A DNA stretch of 64,000 nt from Lysinibacillus halotolerans (GCF_003711845.1 NZ_RHLQ01000015.1:1-64000); one strand, 5' to 3'; shown: positions 1 through 9,276, counted from the stretch's first letter. Numbers and translations are program-made. The notes: generated by a model not told the origin, from the letters alone.

Positions 1-69
1 ATAGACATGGTTGGACCATCTTATCGAATATTAGATACAAAAGAATGGCTAGAAAATAGTTCGGTTTAA
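1..69 (+). CDS. 3' end of an unidentified ORF (possibly IstB-like ATPase tail)
   Basis: Frame 1 is open from the window edge to a TAA at 67-69 and encodes 22 residues ending in WLENSSV. The stretch GPSYRILDTKEWL resembles the G-x-SYR-L-x(2) ending common in IstB/DnaC-like helper ATPases of IS21-type elements, but 22 residues are too few for a firm call. It runs head to head into the truncated recombinase-like gene that follows on the other strand, so it may be a remnant of a nested insertion. It could equally be the end of an ordinary host gene. Confidence 0.35.
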   Translation: MDMVGPSYRILDTKEWLENSSV

Positions 70-81
70 GTGGATCAGTTT

Positions 82-1602
82 TTAATTAATAAATGGCTCA
101 ATTTTTACTTGCGAAATACAAACGTTTGTATTAAACCAATTTAATGAAGAAATATTTAAGTGCTCAAGTTCAATATTTGGGGTATTATGGATGAGATCTT
201 GGCCTCTAATAAAGTCGGTTAACAATAATTGAACATAAACCCACATATTTGCATAATTTCGATTAGCTACTGCTTTCTTAGTGTGTTGTATTATATCGAT
301 TGCATAATTATAAAGAGTATAAAATTCTTCAGGAGAGTATATTTCCTTTTCCTGTATCGTTTTTCTTTTGGTTGAAATATATATTCTTTCTTTAGGAACA
401 ATCCCTTTTATATCGAAATAATAATTAACAAAAATTGAGAAAATCTTCTTTTCATGGACTGTTAGTTTTGAATCATCAGTTATTAACTTTGAGATAGAAT
501 CTATTTGGGTTTTAGATAGTTCATTTTGAATTTCTTTAGAAAATTTAGTGTATAGATTTATGAATGACTTAACTCTACTAATTTTATAAAGATTCTCTCC
601 AGATAAATTATTTATTTGTATTTGGCAGAAATCTATATAAATTACTGTAGTTTCATAAAAATGAATGTTATTAAAGTTATTAATAATTGCTAAAACTAAA
701 TTAATAAATTCATTTTCAGGTGAAAATTTATTAATATTAGAAGCATTGTTACTCTTTTCAATAAGCGATTTCAATTCATTAATATTAAATTTTTCAATAA
801 TAGTTAACTTAAGTGCTCCTAAATCTAAATTAGAAATTTCTTTTTGGGGAGTGGTAATAACCTTATTAGAGTGTTCAATACTGACATTAGAGATGGAAAT
901 TAAATAATTATCCAAATCACTCTTAGGAATTTTCCAATAATTTTTCTCTTTAATAGCATTAGGAAAAGAATTATTCATTATTAAATTTCTGATATTCGTT
1001 TTATTAGAAAATCCTAAGTAAGAAATTGCATGGTCTTCTGTAAGGAATTCACTTTTAATATCTTTAGGGGAATCTATCATTTTTCTGTAATTTTCTAAAT
1101 CAATTTTTGTAATTCGCCACTCAAATACCCCTTTATAAGTATTCGGAAAATTACCTTTTTTAAACAAACTTTCAACGGAGTGCCTACCTATCTTAAGTAT
1201 GTCTGCTACTTCATTTATAGTGAGTGTTAAGTCATTTTCATTCTTTATATCAGATTCTAGTTTTAAAATACTTTCTAAAGGTATATAGAAAGTTCTCTTG
1301 AATTTGAATGCTCCCTTAATCTTATTCGCATACATTAAATACTTTACAGACTGGCCGCTTTTTTAATTAAGTCGTTTGGCAGCTTGTTTTAAAGTAAGAC
1401 ACGGTGATGAAATTAAAGTTTTTAAATGCTCCTTATAATGATTAATATCTTCAATGGGAAGTTTCCATTCACCTTCTTCTTTTATAACATTAGGAAATTG
1501 TTTATCTTCTATTAAATAGTTTAAAAATGTATTAGAGACATTTAAACATTTTAAAATTTCATTTTGGGATAAAAAAACCGTATTAAAACATTCCTCTTTC
1601 AC
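82..1602 (-). pseudogene. multi-HTH, recombinase-like protein of a mobile element, split by an in-frame stop
   Basis: Two ORFs (1363-1602 and 82-1335) lie in the same frame, separated only by a TAA at 1363-1365 plus nine sense codons. Together they make about 505 residues. The N-terminal half contains four repeats of an excisionase-like winged helix-turn-helix: one beginning FLSQNEILKCL, one interrupted by the stop (LTLKQAAKRL, continuing in frame after the stop), one LTINEVADILKIG and one LTEDHAISYLGF. Each ends in a W/F-x-I/L-P or similar wing followed by a D/E-x-x-Y element. Near the C-terminus MWVYVQLLLTDFIRGQDLI looks like the first arginine box of a tyrosine recombinase, and the ORF ends soon after, so the catalytic C-terminus appears lost. 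The gene sits 7 bp downstream of the integrase, as if co-transcribed. The HTH repeats are seen directly; the recombinase assignment is inference. Confidence 0.6.
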
Positions 1603-1609
1603 TTTTTAG

Positions 1610-2853
1610 TCACCACTCATCTCTATTATCTATATTAATTAACGATGGAATATACTTAGTATGCATAGTAGAAAATTTTTCTTCTATTTTTTCGTGTATT
1701 CGATCAGTTGAACTCATATAAGTAAGTGCAGAGTTTATATTTAAATCACCACGTAAATGTGCTATTTCGTAAGGATTTTTTGCTTCTTCTGCAATCATAT
1801 TCGTGAAAGTTCCTCTGCCAATATGTGTAGACCATTTCATATATTTAAGATTTTTAGCAAGAAGTTGTTGTTCGTAATCTCCCTTTGATTCTAATAGGGA
1901 AATAAAAGTATCTTTAATTTTTTGAAAATATTGTCGATAACTTCTTACAGACATAGCTTTTCCATCTCTATTAATAAAAAGTGCATTAGTATTATTTTCT
2001 TTTGGTTTATAAAGGTTAATATGATCTCTAAATAATGACTGCCCCCATTCGTGAATTTCGAATACTTCTTGGTGACGTGGTCTTTTCACAGAAGGATATT
2101 CTTTTAAATCTGTCCTATAGTTTTGATTTTTTAATATAAATAAAAAATTTCCCTTTTTTAATTTTCTTGCAACATCCGTTCTACTTAAGTTAATAACTTC
2201 AGAGATTCGAAGTCCTCCAAAAATTTGAAAATATAATCCTAATACAATTGGTTTTGCTACTAATATTGCCACTTCGATTAGAAGGGGAATATAGCTTAAC
2301 GGAAGGGTATGTTCTATATATATAATAGATTGTTTAGGATATAAGGGGTTAAATGGCGATTCTATATATTCCCCAAACTGGGTGTTTGTTTTTCTAAATA
2401 CATCTTTATTAAATTGCAAACAAATATTTTTTGATGATAGCCAATAATAAAATTTTGTTAGAGTACTTTCATAATCTTTTATTGTGTTTTTACTTACTCC
2501 ATTTAAAACTAATTTATTTAGGTATTCAGTACCATGTAATATTGTTAGTACATTAAGTGATTTTATTCTCAATTGTTTTTTATTCTCAAATAAGTAATTT
2601 AAAAATTTTACTATATTTATAGCGTGTTTGCGTTGGGTATTGAAACTTTTATTTTTCCAATGTTCCACAATAAAATTACTTAAAGGGTGTATTACGTGAA
2701 CATCTAATTTCGTATTTTTTATTGCAATTAATGCAAAATGTTTTTTTCAATTTCCTTTTTATTCTTATAAACATAGTCAATACTAACTGGTAAGACAGTA
2801 AATTTTATTGTTAGTTGATATAATTCAAGAATATTACTGTTCAATTTATCCAC
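1610..2853 (-). pseudogene. tyrosine recombinase/integrase, frameshifted near its N-terminus
   Basis: The 3' frame (1610-2668 and upstream codons) encodes a phage-integrase family protein. It has the box I arginine in GGLRISEVINL, the H-x-x-R box in THIGRGTFTNM, and a candidate catalytic tyrosine in SALTYMSS. The open frame continues upstream past 2668 through residues reading VHVIHPLSNFIVEHW, typical of an integrase N-terminal domain, until a TGA at about 2749. The true start is in another frame: a GTG (2853) or TTG (2844) follows GGTGGTGG and reads LNSNILELYQLTIKF. The two frames join if one A is restored in the A7 run (T7 on the plus strand, 2741-2747). The gene would then encode about 413 aa. 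It is either a recent pseudogene, a sequencing error in the homopolymer, or a phase-variable tract. Confidence 0.75.
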
Positions 2854-2933
2854 CACCAAAAGTTATAATTATTTTAATTGTTTAATAATTCTGTATTTAT
2901 AAATACTAACAATTACCAGAACAATATACAATG

Positions 2934-2958
2934 ATTATGTGCAAATTAATTATGTGCA
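2934..2958 (+). repeat. paired 10-bp direct repeat ATTATGTGCA
   Basis: ATTATGTGCA occurs at 2934-2943 and again at 2949-2958, that is 15 bp apart, in the non-coding strip between the recombinase start and the truncated topB. Position and spacing would fit arm-type or core binding sites of the adjacent integrase, but no matching copy is visible at the left side of the element (60-90), so a role as an attachment site is only a guess. Confidence 0.4.
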
Positions 2959-2973
2959 TTATTATAGAGATAA

Positions 2974-4747
2974 GCCGGTATGGAAGGAGAAAACATTTTT
3001 TATTCCTTCTATAAAAAAATTGGTTGCAAGCTTCCGGTGAAACGGTTTTGGACGTCCCAAACGACAGATGGAGCTATCCAAAAAGCGTTTACATCTAATC
3101 GACGAACAAGATGGACTGATTCGTAACTTACGAAATGCCGCCATGTATCGCTCCATTTTTGACTGGTTAATTGGTTTAAACTTAACGAGGGCGGCTACTG
3201 TAAAAGGTGGAAGGGTCATTAAAATTGGGCGGGTGATGACACCGACTCTAGCGATTGTCGTTAAAAGAGAACTAGAAATTCAACAATTTCAACCGGAACC
3301 TTACTTTCAAATTGAAATTGAATTAGGGCAATTTAAAGCTCTATGGTTTAATCCGGATAAAAATGAAAATAAATTGAAATCAAAAATAGAGGCGGAACAA
3401 ATTCTTTCTAACATTGGATCAACAGTAATTGTTCGTGATATGAAAACTGAACGAAAAATAATGACTGCTCCGCCACTCCATTCACTATTAGAGTTGCAAA
3501 AGGAAGCGAATAAGTTCTTTGGATTTACTTCATCGGAAACATTAAAAATTGCACAAAGTTTATATGAAAAGAAACTGATTACATATCCTAGGACCGAGTC
3601 AAAACATTTACCAACAGCTTTTGCTCAAAATATTCAAACGAACTTACAATCCTTAAGGTCATTAGAGGAATATGAAGCAATTGTTCAACAAATTGTACAA
3701 AATCCAGGGCAAATGCAAAAAACGATCCGTTCTAAAAAATATGTTGACGATAAAAAGTTAACAGATCACCATGCGATTACAGTAACAGAAGTACCGATTG
3801 GAAAGAAAAAACTCTCTCCATCAGAGTTAAAGATTTATCATCTTATTGCGAGAAGATTATTGGCAATCTTTTTGCCCCCATATGTAATCGATAAATCGGA
3901 AATCCTTTTACAGTCTGAGGAAAACTTCTTTAAAGCAAACGGTAATGTAGTCATTGATAAAGGATATACGATTCTTTATGAAGTATTTAAAAAAAAGCAG
4001 GAGGAGCCTCTACCAACACTACGAATTAATGAAGAAATAAGGATTTTTGAGAAAAAATTATTGTCTAAAATGACAGAACCACCCGCTCGATATACGGATA
4101 GTACCTTATTAGATGCGATGTTTCACGCAGGTAGATTTATTGAAGATAAGGAACTGCAAAGAATATTAAAGGATGCAGAAGGAATTGGAACTTCAGCAAC
4201 GCGGGCGGAAATCATTGAAAAGCTCATTTCTATTGGAATGATTGCAAGAAATGGGAAATCCTTTATGGCTACTCAATTTGGAATTGATGTGATTACGAGT
4301 ATTGGGGAGCATGATATCGTTTCACCGGAATTAACAGCGATATGGAGTAAAAAACTGAAAGATATTGTTGATGGTCAACTTAGCTCAAGCCAGTTTTACA
4401 AAGAAATGTTGCAATACGTAAAAAATACGACCCAAGGTTTTATTAATTTAAATATGAATGTTGCAGAAAAAACCATTGAGGTGGTAGGGAACTGTATTCA
4501 ATGTGGCAGTCCAGTAGTCGAAGGTTTTAAAGGGTATAGTTGCACGAAGAAAGGGTGTAAATTTTTCATCAGTAAATCGATTATGAAGGGGAAAATTACT
4601 CCTGTCGATGCGAAAAAATTATTAAGTGGTAAGGAAACAAGGGAAATCCGATTTACTTGGAAAAGTGGTAAAAAGGGGAAAGCCCGATTAAAACTAAATG
4701 GCGAAAAATTAGAATTTGTTTTTAGCGCGCCATCCCGAACTAAATAA
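2974..4747 (+). pseudogene. topB: DNA topoisomerase III (TopB-type), 5'-truncated and frameshifted
   Basis: Topoisomerase III is a type IA enzyme that decatenates DNA by cutting one strand through an active-site tyrosine. Homology begins abruptly at about 2974 inside the toprim domain with GMEGENIFYSFYKKIG (equivalent to the DxREGE motif region), directly after a TAA, so the first 100 or so residues are missing. It runs through LPVKRFWTSQTTDGAIQKAF and then shifts frame near 3088-3092. The second frame continues from HLIDEQDGLIRNL to the end at 4747. That part keeps the GRVMTPTLAIV box, the catalytic-tyrosine segment ITYPRTES, and a C-terminal CxxC/CxxxxC zinc ribbon (about residues 477-498 of the ORF starting at 3068). 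An ATG at 3068 opens the second frame but lacks a good ribosome site. The gene is probably dead and directly abuts the decayed integrase element. Confidence 0.8.
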
Positions 4748-4765
4748 AAATTGAATGAAATATTT

Positions 4766-4832
4766 CCTCTCTAAGTTAAGAAATTACACATGAATGTAAT
4801 GATTTCTTTAACGATGAAGAGGTTTTATTTTT
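4766..4832 (+). terminator. terminator after topB remnant
   Basis: A long imperfect hairpin has outer arms CCTCT/AGAGG and inner arms AGTTAAGAAAT/ATTTCTTTAAC, followed by a T-rich run. It lies just downstream of the topB stop. Confidence 0.6.
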
Positions 4833-5032
4833 GAAAAAAAGTAAGGATTTTCTATTTAGGATTCTTTTTAAAAGTTATAAAAGAGCGGAAAGAATTGTTA
4901 TAAAGGAGAAATTTTTCAGTTTTTGTGTTGTCGTTAAAGACTATTAACATAAATCCTCCTATTAATAGGATAGGAAGATTAGAATGGTTGTCTTATAAGA
5001 AAATTTGTATGGATATAACAATTATTTCTATC

Positions 5033-5060
5033 TTGCTAAACCGTCAACATAGTATATAAT
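5033..5060 (+). promoter_or_regulatory. sigma-A-like promoter for aspartokinase
   Basis: TTGCTA (5033-5038), a 16-bp spacer and TATAAT (5055-5060). This would give a leader of about 335 nt before the aspartokinase start. No coding ORF was seen in 4833-5401. Confidence 0.5.
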
Positions 5061-5223
5061 TAATTGACGAAATTATTTTAGTTTATTACTTGGTACAACG
5101 ATATTATCGTTTTGTGCATCGTCTAGGAGCGGTGTGCATCTTTTATTTTCGGGTGCTGTTTTGATTTCTATTGGTTTTAGGCAAGTATGCTACCATCCAA
5201 TAGAAAATGACATATAATAAACT

Positions 5224-5286
5224 GACCTGAGTAACTGAAGGCCAATTTTCCCATAATATAGTTGCAATTTTGGCTTCTTTCAGGTC
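5224..5286 (+). other. long hairpin in the aspartokinase leader
   Basis: GACCTGA (5224-5230) pairs with TCAGGTC (5280-5286), and GAAG(g)CCAA (5237-5245) pairs with TTGGCTTC (5270-5277). It is a stable nested stem roughly 115 nt before the start codon, without a U-tail. It does not match the lysine riboswitch core seen at 46.2 kb nor a T-box. Its role is unknown. Confidence 0.4.
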
Positions 5287-5401
5287 CATTATGTTCCTTT
5301 TCATTAAATAAGCTTGACGCAAGTTTATAAAATTTGTACACTGTGAACAATCAAATGTTTTTTCAGAAAATACAATTTTTAATAGTAAGGATTTGGTGAT
5401 A

Positions 5402-6763
5402 TTGATAGTATGTAAATTTGGTGGTACTTCCGTTGCGAACGCAGAACAAATTAAAAAAGTGGCGAATATTGTGAGAGCCAATCCTGAGAGAAAGATTGTT
5501 GCAGTATCAGCACCTGGTAAACGTTTTGGCGATGATATTAAAGTAACGGATCTTTTAATCGAACTAGCTGATGCAGCCTTAAATAATGGGGATGTTTCGG
5601 GGAAATTACAAATCGTAGTAGATCGATTTAAAGAAATTACCGAAGAACTTGGAATAGATGATTCAATTTGCGATGTTATTGCAAAGGATTTGCAAGAACG
5701 GGTCGCTTTAGATAAAACAAATGAATTTTTATTTATAGATAATATTAAAGCTAGTGGAGAAGACAATAACGCAAAATTGATTGCGGAATATTTCAATGCC
5801 ATTGGTTTACGTGCAAAATATGTTAGCCCCAAAAATAAATTAATATTAAACGATTATCCAGAGCGTACAATTGCACTTCCTGAAGCATATGAAAACTTAA
5901 AAGACCTAGGTAAAGGCGATGAAGTAATTGTCTTCCCAGGATTCTTTGGTTATACAAGGGAAGGTATTTTACGTACTTTCGATCGTGGAGGCTCAGACAT
6001 TACAGGGTCTATTCTTGCGGCAGCGGTTAAAGCGGATTTGTACGAAAACTTTACAGATGTTGATTGTGTATTTTCTGCCAATCCTAAAGTTGTTAATAAT
6101 CCAGTTGGTATTTCTGAAATTACGTATCGTGAAATGCGTGAATTATCTTATTCTGGATTTACCGTTTTCCATGATGAAGCATTAATGCCTGTCTATAAAT
6201 TAGGTATTCCAGTTACTGTGAAAAATACAAATAACCCATCTGCCCCTGGAACAAAAATTGTGCCAACACGTGCCTTAACAGGGCGTCCTGTAACTGGGAT
6301 ATCGGCGGATAGCGGATTTTCTATTTTATATGTATCGAAATATTTAATGAATCGTGAAATTGGATTTGGACGTAAACTTCTTCAAATTATCGAGGAAGAA
6401 AATATTTCTTATGAACATACACCTTCAGGATTAGACGATATTTCTGTTGTCATTCGTTCAAAACAATTAACAGATGAAGCGGAAGAACGTATTGTTAAGC
6501 GGGTAAAAGAGGAATTACATGCGGATGACGTTTATTTCCGTCATGGATTGTCGTTAATTGTAATTGTTGGAGAAGGTATGCGTAACAATACAGGTCTTGC
6601 GGCTCGTGCTACTTCGGCCATTTCAAGAACTGGAGCAAATATCGAAATGATTAATCAAGGTTCTTCAGAAGTGAGTCTTGTGTTTGGTGTATTACAGCAA
6701 ACGGAAAATCAAATTTTACGTGCCCTTTACGACGAATTTTTTGCTCCCATAACAGTCGGCTAG
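5402..6763 (+). CDS. aspartokinase (YclM/aspartokinase III type)
   Basis: This enzyme phosphorylates L-aspartate, the first step toward lysine, threonine, methionine and diaminopimelate. The start VCKFGGTSVANAEQ is the amino-acid-kinase signature; FDRGGSDITGSILAAA is the aspartate/ATP-binding region; two C-terminal ACT domains (about residues 305-450) end in RTGANIEMINQGSSEV. The length of 453 aa matches the monofunctional aspartokinase III family (B. subtilis YclM), not the two-subunit LysC. I chose TTG 5402 (protein MIVCKFGG) because AAGGA at 5387-5391 sits about 10 nt upstream; TTG 5393 and GTG 5396 are alternatives. Transcribed alone and closed by a strong terminator. Confidence 0.93.
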   Translation: MIVCKFGGTSVANAEQIKKVANIVRANPERKIVAVSAPGKRFGDDIKVTDLLIELADAALNNGDVSGKLQIVVDRFKEITEELGIDDSICDVIAKDLQERVALDKTNEFLFIDNIKASGEDNNAKLIAEYFNAIGLRAKYVSPKNKLILNDYPERTIALPEAYENLKDLGKGDEVIVFPGFFGYTREGILRTFDRGGSDITGSILAAAVKADLYENFTDVDCVFSANPKVVNNPVGISEITYREMRELSYSGFTVFHDEALMPVYKLGIPVTVKNTNNPSAPGTKIVPTRALTGRPVTGISADSGFSILYVSKYLMNREIGFGRKLLQIIEEENISYEHTPSGLDDISVVIRSKQLTDEAEERIVKRVKEELHADDVYFRHGLSLIVIVGEGMRNNTGLAARATSAISRTGANIEMINQGSSEVSLVFGVLQQTENQILRALYDEFFAPITVG

Positions 6764-6786
6764 GAAATGACTAGCCGTAAATAAGG

Positions 6787-6818
6787 AAGGTTCTACAGAC
6801 ATACTGTAGAACCTTTTT
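6787..6818 (+). terminator. terminator of aspartokinase gene
   Basis: Perfect GGTTCTACAG/CTGTAGAACC stem with a four-base loop, followed by TTTTT. Confidence 0.9.
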
Positions 6819-6889
6819 ACTTTCTTAAACCATCATTTTCATCTAGTATTGTATAGTGGAAAATAATTTGAAATATTGGTGAAGAAATA

Positions 6890-7414
6890 ATGAAAACATA
6901 TGAATACATACACCCGGAAAATATTGAATATACGGGAGAAGTGGCAATAAGAGAAGACAAGGGAGAAACAATAGCCCATTCAAGACGGGTTTACAAACAT
7001 TTTTTTCAACGGATCATTGACTCTATATTTGATTATCGCTATTTTTTAAAATACGATGTTGTGGATACAGAGGGGAAACAACTATTCACAGTGAAAAAAA
7101 TCAGTAGAAGAGGAAAGCTTTGGTTTGAAGGATACGATATCCAATTAAACAAAAAATATGTTATTTCTTATGAAAATTGGCGAATTGGCATTCCAACCCT
7201 TTATATAACTGATGGAGACATAAAAATTCAATTGGAAAAGGAAATGGAAGACTGGTCAAAGTTTATTTATAATGATCAAGTGATAGCTGAGTGGAAAGCA
7301 GAGTATATGGAAGATCAATTCCATATGGTGCTACATATTCATGATCAAAGTCCAATCCAAAAACCGGAATTTTTCATCGCAATTTGCCAAGCAACTTTAT
7401 TTGTTGGCGCATAA
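6890..7414 (+). CDS. tubby C-terminal-like / LURP-one-related protein
   Basis: A 174-aa soluble protein whose alternating strands (TGEVAIREDKGETIAHSRR, LKYDVVDTEGKQLFTVKK, KLWFEGYDIQLNKKYVISY) resemble the tubby C-terminal-like domain found in many uncharacterised Bacillales proteins. There is no signal peptide, TM segment or catalytic motif. It starts at ATG 6890 and is followed after 16 bp by a small ORF with its own AAGGAG site, suggesting a short operon (6890-7926). The biochemical role is unknown; the fold assignment is by general pattern and moderately sure. Confidence 0.6.
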   Translation: MKTYEYIHPENIEYTGEVAIREDKGETIAHSRRVYKHFFQRIIDSIFDYRYFLKYDVVDTEGKQLFTVKKISRRGKLWFEGYDIQLNKKYVISYENWRIGIPTLYITDGDIKIQLEKEMEDWSKFIYNDQVIAEWKAEYMEDQFHMVLHIHDQSPIQKPEFFIAICQATLFVGA

Positions 7415-7430
7415 TGAAGGAGTGTAATTT

Positions 7431-7673
7431 ATGAACGTTGTTTTTGTCATTACGAAAACGGGAGAAGAAATTTTGGAAATGGTGTCCAATGATGTAGCTG
7501 GTCTTCTTGCAGCAGTAAAAGGGGATAGTGTAACATTTCCCTTCGGTAGTTATCAATATGATTTTCATACATTAGACCATTATTTAGAAAATGGAGTTTA
7601 TCGACAAGAACTCGTTATTTATTTAAAAGAAGAAGACAATCAATTGACTGTCATCCCTGAAACAACAGTTTGA
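7431..7673 (+). CDS. hypothetical protein, 80 aa
   Basis: A good site (GAAGGAGTG) precedes ATG 7431. The product is small and acidic, rich in beta-prone segments (NVVFVITKTGEEIL; QELVIYLKEEDN). No signal or TM segment is visible and I recognise no family. Tight spacing to the tubby-like gene upstream (16 bp) and the small membrane protein downstream (25 bp) suggests co-transcription. The ORF has normal codon use for the window and is most likely real. Confidence 0.65.
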   Translation: MNVVFVITKTGEEILEMVSNDVAGLLAAVKGDSVTFPFGSYQYDFHTLDHYLENGVYRQELVIYLKEEDNQLTVIPETTV

Positions 7674-7698
7674 ACGTCATGAAAAGTGAGGCTAAATA

Positions 7699-7926
7699 GT
7701 GGTTCAACTATTTTTTATTGGAATTGTATGTTATCTTTTTTTGTTTCTATTAGCAAAACTAAATATTTTTAATGGACTAACTCGTATTTTATCTGTCATA
7801 AATATGGTTATTGTCATTGGTTTTGGACTGTTTGTACTAATAAAAACAGGTCTTTTACGTACTATAGCTACTTTTATTAGTTTACTCATCATTCGAATGT
7901 CCGAATTGGTGACGGATTTATTTTAA
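7699..7926 (+). CDS. small two-TM membrane protein, 75 aa
   Basis: Starts at GTG 7699 after AAGTGAGG. It is very hydrophobic: two probable membrane helices at about residues 3-20 and 32-50, then an amphipathic C-terminal segment (LLRTIATFISLLIIRMSEL) that may be a third. Family not recognised. It is the last gene of the 6890-7926 group. Function unknown; perhaps a membrane partner of the preceding small proteins, but nothing in the sequence shows that. Confidence 0.6.
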   Translation: MVQLFFIGIVCYLFLFLLAKLNIFNGLTRILSVINMVIVIGFGLFVLIKTGLLRTIATFISLLIIRMSELVTDLF

Positions 7927-8034
7927 AACCATTTAGAAATTAAATGGGAAGTTGAATCGTAAGCAAACTTTGTGTAAATGAAAGTAAACAGTTGTTATAA
8001 TGAAATTGGTAATAAAAAAGAAAGAGGGCGATAT

Positions 8035-8469
8035 ATGATGAACGCTTATGATGAATATATGAAAGGCATTGTGCAACCAATGCGCCAAGAATTAGTAGAT
8101 GCAGGTTTCACAGAATTAACAACTGCCGATGAAGTAAATGAATTTATGGCGACAACAAAAGGAGTTTCTTTAGTAGTTATTAACTCAGTATGTGGTTGTG
8201 CAGCAGGGTTAGCACGTCCAGCAGTTCGCCAAGCTATTGAAGAAGTAAAACCCGATCATTTAGTAACGGTATTTGCAGGTCAAGATCGTGAAGCGACAGC
8301 TGCTATGCGCGGATTTTTTGAGGAAATTCCTCCAAGTTCACCGTCTATTGCAATTTTACGGGACGGTCAATTAGAGTATTTTATTCCACGTGAACAAATT
8401 GAAGGATATCCAGTAGAGCAAATTACGGATCATCTTGCTGGTGTTCTGAAACAAGCATGTGCCAAGTAA
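8035..8469 (+). CDS. bacilliredoxin, BrxA/BrxB (YphP/YqiW) family
   Basis: Bacilliredoxins remove bacillithiol from S-bacillithiolated proteins in low-GC Gram-positives. The protein starts MMNAYDEYMKGIVQPMRQEL, typical of the family, and carries the CGC active-site motif in NSVCGCAAGLARPA at about residues 53-55. It has a thioredoxin-like fold and is 144 aa, the normal length. I moved the start to ATG 8035 (after AGAGGGCG); the longer reading frame from 7978 starts inside the promoter region, where TATAAT at 7996-8001 gives a plausible -10. Its last 13 bp overlap the methyltransferase gene, so the two are translationally linked. Confidence 0.93.
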   Translation: MMNAYDEYMKGIVQPMRQELVDAGFTELTTADEVNEFMATTKGVSLVVINSVCGCAAGLARPAVRQAIEEVKPDHLVTVFAGQDREATAAMRGFFEEIPPSSPSIAILRDGQLEYFIPREQIEGYPVEQITDHLAGVLKQACAK

Positions 8470-9242
8470 CTGTCGTGACAACAGCTGGGAGACCAGATGA
8501 GTTATCCATGATGCTTGCTAAAAAAGCATGTGAGGAATTAAATGTACCCTTCGAACCAAGGAAAAAGCGATCTGTTACGAAAATAAGCCAACTATTAGAC
8601 GCCAATGTAATCGTAGCAGGAAAAAATCGATATGAATATTATCCGAAAGGTGCTCAAACACCTTTCTTTTTTCATCCTAATTCAGCAGCCTTTCGTTTAA
8701 AGCGGGTTGCCCGTGGGGAAAAGGAACCTTTTTTACAAAGCTGTCAACTTGCAGAAGGTCATTCTTTTTTAGACTGTACTTTAGGAATGGGTTCGGATGC
8801 CATGTTAGCTGCGTATGCGGTAGGAGAAAAGGGGCGAGTTGTCGGCTTAGAAGCTGATCCGAATGTAGCTTTCATTGTGCGTAATGGAATGAAAACCTAC
8901 GATACATCCGAACTACCATTAACAAACTGTATGCGTCATATTGAAGTCGTTCAAAGTGAAGCAGTTGCCTTTTTAAAACATCAAAAAAACGATTCCTTTG
9001 ACGTTGTCTACATGGATCCAATGTTTGAAGAAGTTATTGAAGAAGCAAATAATTTCGAAGCATTAAGGGAAGCGGGACGTCATATTGAGCTTTCAGATGA
9101 ATGGGTGATGGAAGCGATAAGGGTGGCTAAAAAACGAATTGTTTTAAAGGCCCACTATAAATCAAAGTTATTTGATCGCTTTCATTTTCAAAGGGAAATC
9201 CGATTTACTTCGAAATTCCATTATGGCGTAATAGATAAGTGA
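8457..9242 (+). CDS. class I SAM-dependent methyltransferase (YpiP-like)
   Basis: A 261-aa protein with a Rossmann methyltransferase core: motif I LDCTLGMGSDAMLAAYAVG (about residues 103-121), an acidic loop GLEADPN after strand 2, and motif IV YMDPMF. The N-terminal region with conserved RKKRSVTKISQLLDAN and PFFFHPNSAAFRLKR matches the RsmJ-like/YpiP family. The substrate is probably RNA but is not shown here. The start ATG overlaps the bacilliredoxin 3' end by 13 bp. Confidence 0.8.
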   Translation: MCQVTVVTTAGRPDELSMMLAKKACEELNVPFEPRKKRSVTKISQLLDANVIVAGKNRYEYYPKGAQTPFFFHPNSAAFRLKRVARGEKEPFLQSCQLAEGHSFLDCTLGMGSDAMLAAYAVGEKGRVVGLEADPNVAFIVRNGMKTYDTSELPLTNCMRHIEVVQSEAVAFLKHQKNDSFDVVYMDPMFEEVIEEANNFEALREAGRHIELSDEWVMEAIRVAKKRIVLKAHYKSKLFDRFHFQREIRFTSKFHYGVIDK

Positions 9243-9276
9243 AATATTGTGTTAAACGGCTGTAGTATCAATGGAT

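Noticed and set aside
4307-4747. Possibility that the topB remnant is still functional via ATG 3068
   Set aside because: The first 100+ residues including the toprim metal site are missing and the ATG lacks a ribosome site.
5061-5401. Lysine riboswitch or T-box before aspartokinase
   Set aside because: Core blocks seen in the real lysine riboswitch at 46.2 kb are absent, and no T-box GGGTGG-ACCGCG element is seen.
5143-5832. Long minus-strand reading frame across the aspartokinase start
   Set aside because: It overlaps the clear aspartokinase gene and its leader and encodes nothing recognisable; it is an antisense shadow.
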